DNA from: Flavobacteriaceae bacterium
Lineage (GTDB): Bacteria; Bacteroidota; Bacteroidia; Flavobacteriales; Flavobacteriaceae
Direction of reading: 5' to 3'
DNA length: 7,523 nt
Assembly (NCBI GenBank): GCA_020347545.1
Contig: CP070731.1
Span: 190,760-198,282, forward strand
Below, piece after piece: positions 1 to 6,016 of this stretch (the stretch's first letter is position 1; the number at the start of each line of letters is the position of its first letter). The notes below the pieces were generated by a model. That model saw nothing but the letters and a program-made list of their open reading frames with translations, did no database searches and had not been told where the DNA came from. Both the position numbers and the translations under genes were made by a program.

Positions 1-1117
1 GGAACACGGTGAGGAGGAAGGAGCTGCTTTGAATATGAAACTCAATACATTTTCTTATGATTTGAAGTATCACTTTCCCAAAAAAGAAAGATTGGAACTA
101 ATTATCGGAATACAAGGGATGAGCCAGGTAAACACCAACTTTGGAGAGGAAATTTTGATACCGGATGCCAGAACAAACGATGTTGGAGTTCTGGCCACAG
201 GAATCTTTGAAATCAACGATCAGCAGTACCTGCAGGGAGGGCTTCGCTTTGATAATCGCAATCTCAGTACTGAATCCTATACCATAGAGCCTCACGAACC
301 CGATGAGAATGAGACAATCGTTCCGGGGATTGATAGAGATTATAATAATTTCACATTTTCTTTGGGCCACAGGGGACAGATTTTCAAGGTCCTTACCACA
401 AGACTTAATTTTGCCACCGGTTTCAGGGCTCCGAACCTTGCCGAATTGAGTTCTTACGGTGTTCATCATGGCTCAAACCGATTTGAAATCGGAAATCCTG
501 ACCTTGTCAGTGAGCAAAACTTCCAGGCAGACCTTTCACTGGAATATGTGAATAAGCATATCGAAATCTATGCCAATGGATTTTATAATAATATGAATAA
601 TTATATCTATTCGAATCCAACTGGTGAAACCATAGAAGAGGTTCAAGTCTTTGAATACGTACAAAATGATGCCGAACTCTATGGAGGTGAATTTGGATTT
701 CATCTTCATCCTCATCCCTATGACTGGCTGCATCTTGAGAGCGCTTATGAAATGGTTGTGGGTAAGCTAAAAAATGGAGATTACCTGCCTCTGATTCCTG
801 CGAATAAATGGACCAACACCATTAGGGGTGAGTTTATTGGAAATGATCGATTTGATAAGATTTACGCCGCCATGGTCCTTGATTCTTATTTTTCACAGGA
901 TAAGGTGAGTGAATTTGAGGATCCTACGGATGCTTACAATCTCTTTCACGTCAGGATGGGTGGAAAAATAAATTTTAAAAAGCTTAATATGGGTATAAAT
1001 ATTAGTTTGAACAATCTATTCGACACAAGTTATATTTCCCATTTATCCGCACTAAAAAGTGACATGATTCCGAATCCCGGCAGAAACATTGTACTTGGAA
1101 TCAATTTTGATTTCTAG
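1..1117 (+). CDS. TonB-dependent outer-membrane receptor, C-terminal part (5' end outside window)
   Basis: The reading frame is open to the left edge (first whole codon at base 2), so the TTG at 29 is internal and the true start lies upstream. The visible 371 codons are the C-terminal half of a 22-strand beta-barrel. They show alternating amphipathic strands, the TBDR block TGFRAPNLAEL followed by GNPDLVSEQ (about residues 130-163 counted from base 29), LNNLFD near the end, and a terminal Phe (INFDF) of the kind recognised by the BAM complex. The plug domain and TonB box are not visible. The protein would import a ligand across the outer membrane using TonB energy. An acidic/His stretch EHGEEEG at the left edge and a HLHPHPYDWLH stretch (bases 701-733) suggest a metal or metal chelate, as in ZnuD-like receptors; this is inference. 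It ends 115 bases before ftcD, which has its own promoter, so the two are probably separate units. Confidence 0.9.
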   Translation, partial: EHGEEEGAALNMKLNTFSYDLKYHFPKKERLELIIGIQGMSQVNTNFGEEILIPDARTNDVGVLATGIFEINDQQYLQGGLRFDNRNLSTESYTIEPHEPDENETIVPGIDRDYNNFTFSLGHRGQIFKVLTTRLNFATGFRAPNLAELSSYGVHHGSNRFEIGNPDLVSEQNFQADLSLEYVNKHIEIYANGFYNNMNNYIYSNPTGETIEEVQVFEYVQNDAELYGGEFGFHLHPHPYDWLHLESAYEMVVGKLKNGDYLPLIPANKWTNTIRGEFIGNDRFDKIYAAMVLDSYFSQDKVSEFEDPTDAYNLFHVRMGGKINFKKLNMGINISLNNLFDTSYISHLSALKSDMIPNPGRNIVLGINFDF

Positions 1118-1184
1118 AATTAAGGAATGAATAATAATCCAGTTTAATTCGGTAAATGAAAGGGATTTTCTATCGTTTTTTAAC

Positions 1185-1213
1185 TTGAGTTGTAATTGCA
1201 ATTCCTAAATTTG
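1185..1213 (+). promoter_or_regulatory. Bacteroidota-type promoter for ftcD
   Basis: TTG at 1185-1187 is followed after 18 nt by TAAATTTG at 1206-1213. This is an exact match to the Bacteroidota -7 element TAnnTTTG, with a -33 TTG at nearly the usual 19 nt. Transcription would begin around 1218-1220, leaving a leader of about 14 nt before the ATG at 1233. That leader has no Shine-Dalgarno sequence, which is normal in this phylum. A perfect 10-bp palindrome, AATTGCAATT (1194-1203), lies between the two elements and could be an operator, although it is AT-rich and short. Confidence 0.65.
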
Positions 1214-1232
1214 GCAAATCAAATCAATTGAC

Positions 1233-2927
1233 ATGGAAAAAAGGCTCATAGAATGTGTCCCAAACATCAGTGAGGGGAGAGATATTAATAAAATAAATGC
1301 AATCGCAGCGGTTGCGGAAACTGTAGAAGGCGTAAAGCTTCTCGATATTGATCCTGGGAAAGCAACAAATAGAACGGTAATTACTTTTGTAGGAGAACCC
1401 GAAAAAGTGATTGAATCAGCCTTTAGGTTGATCAAAAAAGCTGCTGAACTGATCGATATGTCGAATCATTCTGGTGAACATCCACGATTTGGCGCCACTG
1501 ATGTTTGTCCTTTGGTCCCCATTTCAGGAATAAGCCTGGAGGAAACGGCGAAATTTGCACATCAACTGGGAGAACGCGTAGGTAAAGAACTTGGCATTCC
1601 AGGATATTTCTATGAAAGGGCAGCAAAAAAGGAGGACAGAATTAATCTTGCACACTGCCGATCAGGGGAGTATGAAGGGTTAAAAGATAAGTTCAAGGAT
1701 AAAAACTGGCAGCCCGATTTCGGGCCCGCGGAATTCAATGAATCTGTGGCCAGGTCCGGTGCCACAGCAATTTCGGCAAGAGATTTTCTCATCGCATATA
1801 ATATAAATTTAAATACGACTTCTACGAGAAGGGCTAATGCAATAGCCTTTGATATAAGAGAAGCCGGAAGGATCAAGAGGAAAGGAAACCCGGCTACCGG
1901 TAAAAAGGTATTAGATGCGAATGGAGAGCCGGTAAGAATACCCGGGAAATTAAAGGCCGTGAAAGGAATAGGATGGTATATCGAAGAGTATGGGATTGCT
2001 CAGATTTCCTACAATCTTACCAATATCAGCATCACCTCGATGCATGAGGCGTTTGATGCAACCTGCAAAGCAGCTGATAAAAGAGGGCTTCGTGTAACAG
2101 GATCGGAATTGATAGGTTTGATACCCTTACAGGCTATGCTGGACGCAGCCGATTTTTATTTAAAGAAACAGGAGCGTTCTCTTGGAATAGCAGAAAGCGA
2201 AAAAATAAAAATAGCCATAAAGTCCCTTGGACTTGATGATCTTAAACCTTTTAATCCAAAAGAGAAGATCATTGAATACCTTCTTGAGAAAGACTACGAA
2301 AAAAAGTTGATCGATCTTAGTGCCGCTGATTTAGCTGAAGAAACTGCAAGCGAATCCATGGCTCCGGGAGGAGGTTCAATTTCAGCTTATGTGGGGGCCC
2401 TGGGTGTCTCCTTAGGCACCATGGTTGCCAATCTATCGGCGCATAAGGCAGGTTGGGATGAAAAATGGGCAAACTTCTCAAACTGGGCAATAAAGGGACA
2501 GGATTATAAAAACAGGCTCTTATATCTTGTTGATGAAGACACCAATTCGTTTAATCAAATCATTAAGGCGTTCAGAATGCCAAAAGGAACTCCGGAAGAG
2601 AAAAAAATAAGGCTTCAGGCCATAGAAGATGCTACAAAATACGCAACGGAAATCCCATTTCAGGTTATGCAGACAGCCTTTGACTCTATGGAGGTCATGC
2701 AAGCCATGATCAAAGAGGGCTTGCCCAATTCACTTTCAGATGCAGGAGTTGGAATCTTATGTGCCAGAACTGCTGTTTTAGGTGCTTATCTCAATGTTAG
2801 AATCAACGCAAAAGACATAAAAGACCAGGTCTTTGCCAAAGATATTATCGAGAGAGCGGAAAAGATATATAGGGATACCCTTGAAACGGAAAAAAAAGTA
2901 ATTTCAATTATTGACACACGGATTTAA
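1233..2927 (+). CDS. ftcD: Bifunctional glutamate formimidoyltransferase / formimidoyltetrahydrofolate cyclodeaminase
   Basis: This is a complete 564-residue protein, close to the roughly 540 residues of animal FTCD. The N-terminal formiminotransferase (about residues 1-325) moves the formimino group from N-formimino-glutamate, a histidine breakdown product, to tetrahydrofolate. It opens with ECVPNISEGRD and carries the active-site motif HSGEHPR (H79 and H83) followed by GATDVCPLVP; GSELIGLIP is at 290-298. After a linker (about 326-360), the helical cyclodeaminase (about 361-550) releases ammonia to give 5,10-methenyl-THF. It shows MAPGGGS (376-382), DEDTNSF (434-440) and NSLSDAGVG (499-507), all typical of the family. 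The ATG at 1233 is preferred because the first conserved motif starts seven residues later and the promoter ends 19 bases upstream. No other hut gene is in the window, so this copy appears to be transcribed alone. The enzyme is expected in the cytoplasm. Confidence 0.96.
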   Translation: MEKRLIECVPNISEGRDINKINAIAAVAETVEGVKLLDIDPGKATNRTVITFVGEPEKVIESAFRLIKKAAELIDMSNHSGEHPRFGATDVCPLVPISGISLEETAKFAHQLGERVGKELGIPGYFYERAAKKEDRINLAHCRSGEYEGLKDKFKDKNWQPDFGPAEFNESVARSGATAISARDFLIAYNINLNTTSTRRANAIAFDIREAGRIKRKGNPATGKKVLDANGEPVRIPGKLKAVKGIGWYIEEYGIAQISYNLTNISITSMHEAFDATCKAADKRGLRVTGSELIGLIPLQAMLDAADFYLKKQERSLGIAESEKIKIAIKSLGLDDLKPFNPKEKIIEYLLEKDYEKKLIDLSAADLAEETASESMAPGGGSISAYVGALGVSLGTMVANLSAHKAGWDEKWANFSNWAIKGQDYKNRLLYLVDEDTNSFNQIIKAFRMPKGTPEEKKIRLQAIEDATKYATEIPFQVMQTAFDSMEVMQAMIKEGLPNSLSDAGVGILCARTAVLGAYLNVRINAKDIKDQVFAKDIIERAEKIYRDTLETEKKVISIIDTRI

Positions 2928-3043
2928 GATTGTTTACAAATTTTAACCAACCAAATGATCTAAGTAATATCCGTAGTAATGACTGAAATACCCGGGATTG
3001 AATCCAAAAATTCCTGAAGAAGTTAGTGGGGATCCTTTTTACT

Positions 3044-3634
3044 CTAGTCCCTTAACTTTCCAAGAAATACACTGGCTTTTCCGTTGATCGGGTTTCCGGA
3101 AGAACGCCTGAAAGAGGCTACCTGGCCACAATGCCATATGGCGTCAGCTATGGGTCCGTTGATCTGGTTCCATAAAGGATAGGTCCTCAATCCTGATTTT
3201 CCTTTAAAAACAATCTTAAAATCATCCAGATTTTCATTTTTTCTAAAAATATCTGAGGCTGTTTTTAAATTAGTAAGTGTACGTATTCGCTTTTCATCAA
3301 AGGTCATTTCATTAAAATCATTGCCTTCATTCACCTTGTGAAGAGCAGAATTCAAAATAACAGTAGACAGCCCCAAAATATGATCTATGGTTTCCCCTGT
3401 TGTACGCGCTTCTTTGGAAGGCCGGAACGCCAGATCGCCGGTTCTTAAACCCTCACTTGCCCAGAAATACCTGAATCCAAGTCCATCAACCATTCGAGAC
3501 AACACGGACCCTCCACTATAATTCTCGGGAGCTTCCGGAATTTCATAATAAGGTAAATCTTTGTTGATATTTTGTGCCTGAGTCATATTAAATACAATAC
3601 TAAAGATTAAACTGACAAGAAACTTATTTTCCAT
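3044..3634 (-). CDS. Exported DinB-fold protein, putative metal-dependent enzyme
   Basis: The 196-residue protein begins with a signal peptide (residues 1-20: short charged start, hydrophobic core, TQA before Q21), so it is expected outside the cytoplasm. The mature part looks like a DinB/YfiT-type four-helix bundle: a helix with MVDGLGFRYFWASEGL, then TIDHILGLS (H85) and, near the end, PIADAIWHCGQVASFRR (D164, H168). In DinB folds, metal ligands come from a His in the second helix and from an HxxxH-like pair before a GQ motif. Here the equivalent positions would be H85, D164 and H168. It is the last gene of a three-gene unit, starting 8 nt after the peptidase stop, so translational coupling is likely. 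There is no Shine-Dalgarno sequence. DinB-fold proteins include thiol-S-transferases and many members of unknown role; the substrate here is unknown. Confidence 0.82.
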   Translation of the reverse strand: MENKFLVSLIFSIVFNMTQAQNINKDLPYYEIPEAPENYSGGSVLSRMVDGLGFRYFWASEGLRTGDLAFRPSKEARTTGETIDHILGLSTVILNSALHKVNEGNDFNEMTFDEKRIRTLTNLKTASDIFRKNENLDDFKIVFKGKSGLRTYPLWNQINGPIADAIWHCGQVASFRRSSGNPINGKASVFLGKLRD

Positions 3635-3642
3635 ACAAGGTA

Positions 3643-5040
3643 TTAATTTTTTATAGGTAACTGCAGTTGATTCTTTAATCCATATTTATCATAAAGATAA
3701 ATCAAGGAAGTCATCGTGGCGGCACCAAGTTCAAGTTCTCTTTTATTTACAGCATCAAAGGTGTCAATACTGGTATGATGATGATCAAAATAACGCTGAG
3801 AATCAGGCCTTAAACCTGCCAAAACCATACCTTCTCTTTTTAAAGGGCCAATATCTGCTCCGCTTCCACCCTTTTCAAAATAATGGATCAGATAAGGTTT
3901 GAAAAGAGGCTCCCATTTTCTGATTTGTTCAAATTCTTCTTCACTACAATCAAATGAGAATCCACGTGGTGTAAACCCTCCGGAATCACTTTCCAGAGCC
4001 ATAATATGATGTTCATTTTTAGAATTTGCCACTTCGGCGTACTTTTTTCCGCCTCGTAAACCATTCTCTTCATTCATAAACAAAACAACCCTGATTGTTC
4101 TTTTAGGTCTTATTCCGGTTTGTTTTAGCAGCCTGAGTACTTCCATCGACTGAACCACCCCTGCCCCATCGTCATGTGATCCATCACCCAGGTCCCAGGA
4201 GTCAAGATGACCGCCAACTATAATAATCTCATTTGGAAATTCGCTGCCCCTGATCTCACCAATCACATTAAACGATTCAGTATCTTCCAACTGCTCACAA
4301 CTTTGACGAAAATTAATCGTCAAGTCCGGATCCAGTTTTAAGGCTTCGCTCAGGGCCTCGGCATCCATCGTGCTAATGGCAGCGGAAGGAACCCTTTTAT
4401 CTACAGGTAGATCTCCATAGGTCATCGCCCCCGTATGCGGGTAATTGTCTAGTCTTAAGGTCATTGATCGGACGATAACCCCTTTGGCACCGAGCTTACC
4501 TGCTTCCATGGCTCCGGAATATCTTTGATCCACACAACCTCCGTAGGCTTGAAAGGTATGAATCAGGGTAGGTTCCATAGGCCGATTAAAAAATACGATC
4601 TTTCCTTTGATCTTATCAGTACCAAGGTCCTTCATTTCCTGAATGCCATGAACTTCAATAACATTGCCAATGGTTCCCTGCTCCGGAGTGGCAACGGATC
4701 CTCCCAAAGCACAAATATTTAAATCGTGACGTTTTCCATTGGTTAAAAAATAACCGGTTTCCTTGTCTCCTCTGATCCAATGGGGAACCATAACAGGCTG
4801 GAGCCAAACTTTGTCAAGGCCCACTCTTTCCAACTCTGCTTTTGTATATTCCACTGCCTCGCTGGCTCCTTTTGAACCGGACAGCCTTCCTCCTATTTCA
4901 TTAGAAAGATGATCAAGCCATTGATAACTCATTCCTTTGGTTAAGGAACCGGCATAAATTTTCTGTAAGATTTCCTCATCGCTCTGTGCATTGGCTTTAA
5001 GAATGAAAAGAAAAAGAAGTAGTAACAATTTTATTCTCAT
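3643..5040 (-). CDS. Exported M28-family zinc carboxypeptidase, carboxypeptidase Q-like
   Basis: The complete 465-residue protein starts with a signal peptide (very Leu-rich core, ANA before Q19). A PA-like insert occupies about residues 120-255; its GAMEAGKLGAKGVIVRS, PHTGAM and RVPSAAIS segments closely recall vertebrate carboxypeptidase Q (plasma glutamate carboxypeptidase). The di-zinc centre is intact: H278 in GGHLDSWDLGDG, bridging D290 in HDDGAG, general base E324 and ligand E325 in NEENG, D352 in ESDSGG, and H422 (possibly H421) in DHHHTSIDT. Family members remove single amino acids from short peptides, usually outside the cytoplasm. This one probably trims peptides in the periplasm or at the cell surface for nutrition. 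It is the middle gene of a unit, 13 nt after the Dabb gene and 8 nt before the DinB-fold gene. The exact peptide preference cannot be read from the sequence. Confidence 0.94.
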   Translation of the reverse strand: MRIKLLLLLFLFILKANAQSDEEILQKIYAGSLTKGMSYQWLDHLSNEIGGRLSGSKGASEAVEYTKAELERVGLDKVWLQPVMVPHWIRGDKETGYFLTNGKRHDLNICALGGSVATPEQGTIGNVIEVHGIQEMKDLGTDKIKGKIVFFNRPMEPTLIHTFQAYGGCVDQRYSGAMEAGKLGAKGVIVRSMTLRLDNYPHTGAMTYGDLPVDKRVPSAAISTMDAEALSEALKLDPDLTINFRQSCEQLEDTESFNVIGEIRGSEFPNEIIIVGGHLDSWDLGDGSHDDGAGVVQSMEVLRLLKQTGIRPKRTIRVVLFMNEENGLRGGKKYAEVANSKNEHHIMALESDSGGFTPRGFSFDCSEEEFEQIRKWEPLFKPYLIHYFEKGGSGADIGPLKREGMVLAGLRPDSQRYFDHHHTSIDTFDAVNKRELELGAATMTSLIYLYDKYGLKNQLQLPIKN

Positions 5041-5053
5041 AAATGTATTTTAT

Positions 5054-5377
5054 TTATTTGGTCCAGTAATCGAGAACAAGAACATCTTCAATCAGTGGTT
5101 TTAGTTGCTTAACAAAGTTCTGATGATCAGGATGCGGCAAATAAGCATCTCTGCTTTTGTCATCTTCAAAAGTAAGAACAAACGCATGGGTGAATCCTTT
5201 GTTTAAATCTTCAGGTGAATTATTTAAACCCCATTCAAAGTCATTAATTGTTCCGATTTGATCAACAGCATGTATAAATGCCTTCACAGTCTGATCAATG
5301 GCCATTGGAGTTACTTCTTCTTTAAACTTGAATAAAACTATATGGCGCAGGACTTTTGATTGTGGTTCATTTGACAT
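5054..5377 (-). CDS. Dabb (stress-responsive alpha/beta barrel) domain protein
   Basis: The 107-residue protein is a single Dabb domain, a dimeric ferredoxin-like alpha/beta barrel. It shows the classic opening LRHIVLFKFKEEV (residues 10-22), the central strand THAFVLTFED (63-72), and the closing HPDHQNFVKQLKPLIEDVLVLDY block (82-104). H12 and H85 sit where conserved histidines occur in the family. There is no signal peptide, so it is cytoplasmic. Dabb proteins range from plant stress proteins to polyketide cyclases, and bacterial stand-alone members mostly have no known reaction. It is the first gene of the unit continuing into the M28 peptidase and the DinB-fold protein. The ATG at 5375-5377 is the only reasonable start, ten residues before the domain. 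I found no exact TAnnTTTG element upstream on this strand. Confidence 0.9.
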   Translation of the reverse strand: MSNEPQSKVLRHIVLFKFKEEVTPMAIDQTVKAFIHAVDQIGTINDFEWGLNNSPEDLNKGFTHAFVLTFEDDKSRDAYLPHPDHQNFVKQLKPLIEDVLVLDYWTK

Positions 5378-5493
5378 AGATATGTTTGGTATCGCTTTTT
5401 TAAAGGTCCAATTTCCGAAAAAACAATTGAAGAAAAAAAAGTTATTCCTGAATCAAATTATTTTTTAGGTACCATGAATCCCAACGAACCCCT

Positions 5494-5523
5494 TTCGAAA
5501 TTTTGATCAATTACCTATATTTA
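5494..5523 (+). promoter_or_regulatory. Weak candidate promoter for the VOC gene
   Basis: TTC at 5494-5496 and TATATTTA at 5516-5523 are 19 nt apart. Each differs by one base from the Bacteroidota elements TTG and TAnnTTTG. The predicted transcription start is near 5530, about 50 nt before the VOC start codon. Also in the area are an 8-bp palindrome TTGATCAA (5503-5510) and a direct repeat CTATAT (5515-5520 and 5524-5529). AT-rich sequence makes such matches common, so confidence is low. Confidence 0.25.
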
Positions 5524-5527
5524 CTAT

Positions 5528-5584
5528 ATGGCATCCAATAACGGATCTCACAAACTTTACTCGTCTCAAAATATAAACCTATGA
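5528..5584 (+). other. Possible 18-codon leader ORF overlapping the VOC start codon
   Basis: An ATG at 5528 opens an 18-codon frame (MASNNGSHKLYSSQNINL) whose TGA at 5582-5584 overlaps the VOC ATG at 5581 as ATGA. That is the usual layout for translational coupling. The frame is short enough to arise by chance, has no Shine-Dalgarno sequence, and lies so close to the candidate promoter that its ATG may fall at the transcript start. I list it only as a possibility. Confidence 0.15.
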
Positions 5585-6009
5585 ACAATTTAACCCCTTT
5601 CCATCTTGCCATACCCGTTCAAAACCTTGAATTATGCAGAAACTTTTACGGAAAAGTACTACAATGCAGAGAAGGAAGAAGCGATACGCATTGGGTAGAT
5701 TTTGATTTTTTCGGCCATCAGCTTGTTCTTCATGAGAAATCCTCTGGTGGTAAGGTATCTGATAATTCCTATAACCCGGTAGACGGACATCAAGTTCCGG
5801 TTCCACATTTTGGAGTTGTTCTCGAATGGAAAACCTGGCACGAGTTAAAAGATTCAATTCGCAATGAAAAGATTGACTTTATTATAGAACCCTACATTCG
5901 ATTCCAGGGAAAACCCGGAGAGCAGGCGACCATGTTTTTTCTTGATCCTGAAGGAAATGCGCTGGAGTTTAAATCATTTAAAGATCCCAGGAACCTATTT
6001 GCAACCTGA
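5581..6009 (+). CDS. VOC-superfamily protein, extradiol-dioxygenase-like
   Basis: The complete 142-residue protein has two beta-alpha-beta-beta-beta modules of the vicinal oxygen chelate fold. Module one contains FHLAIPVQNLELCRNFYGKVL (residues 7-27) and FFGHQLVLHE (43-52). Module two contains VPHFGVVLEW (74-83) and ends with ATMFFLDPEGNALEFK (116-131). The likely metal ligands are H8, H76 and E129, the usual His/His/Glu arrangement. NPVDGHQVPVPHFGVVLEW and RFQGKPGEQATMFFLDPEGN strongly recall a common bacterial family described as predicted extradiol-type dioxygenases (I believe COG3565) and often labelled glyoxalase. The substrate is unknown. The protein is cytoplasmic, with no signal peptide. 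It is divergent from the Dabb unit across 203 bases and convergent with the PHP gene, its stop lying only 7 nt from that gene's stop. Confidence 0.9.
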   Translation: MNNLTPFHLAIPVQNLELCRNFYGKVLQCREGRSDTHWVDFDFFGHQLVLHEKSSGGKVSDNSYNPVDGHQVPVPHFGVVLEWKTWHELKDSIRNEKIDFIIEPYIRFQGKPGEQATMFFLDPEGNALEFKSFKDPRNLFAT

Positions 6010-6016
6010 TTGAGAA

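Noticed and set aside
98..469. 123-codon antisense ORF inside the receptor gene
   Set aside because: It lies opposite a well-supported coding region, has no recognisable domain and no promoter; it is a shadow frame.
1117..1150. Inverted repeat GAATTAA / TTAATTC just after the receptor stop, as a terminator
   Set aside because: The 7-bp stem is AT-rich with a 20-nt loop, and the nearest T-run (1176-1181) is about 26 nt further on, so it does not look like an intrinsic terminator.
1610..1876. 88-codon antisense ORF inside ftcD
   Set aside because: It is opposite the conserved formiminotransferase domain and its composition looks like a reverse-frame artefact.
2924..2946. AT-only 8-bp hairpin (one G-U pair) over the ftcD stop codon
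   Set aside because: The stem contains no GC pair and is followed by CCAACC, not a T-run. It is too weak to call as a terminator.
3021..3055. GTTA...GGG / CCC...TAAC imperfect repeat near the end of the DinB-fold gene
   Set aside because: The pairing is interrupted and has no T-run on either strand at the right place. Termination between the convergent ftcD and DinB-fold genes remains unassigned.
4525..4722. 65-codon plus-strand ORF inside the M28 peptidase gene
   Set aside because: It lies opposite the PA-like region of a clear peptidase and shows no independent signal.
5378..5480. Promoter for the Dabb-peptidase-DinB unit
   Set aside because: The best -7-like element on the minus strand (TAACTTTT) has one mismatch and no TTG at a suitable distance. 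A promoter must exist here, but I cannot place it.
5474..5506. Ten-codon ORF (MNPNEPLSKF) in the divergent intergenic region
   Set aside because: It is too short, has no overlap or spacing linking it to a downstream gene, and lies upstream of the candidate promoter.
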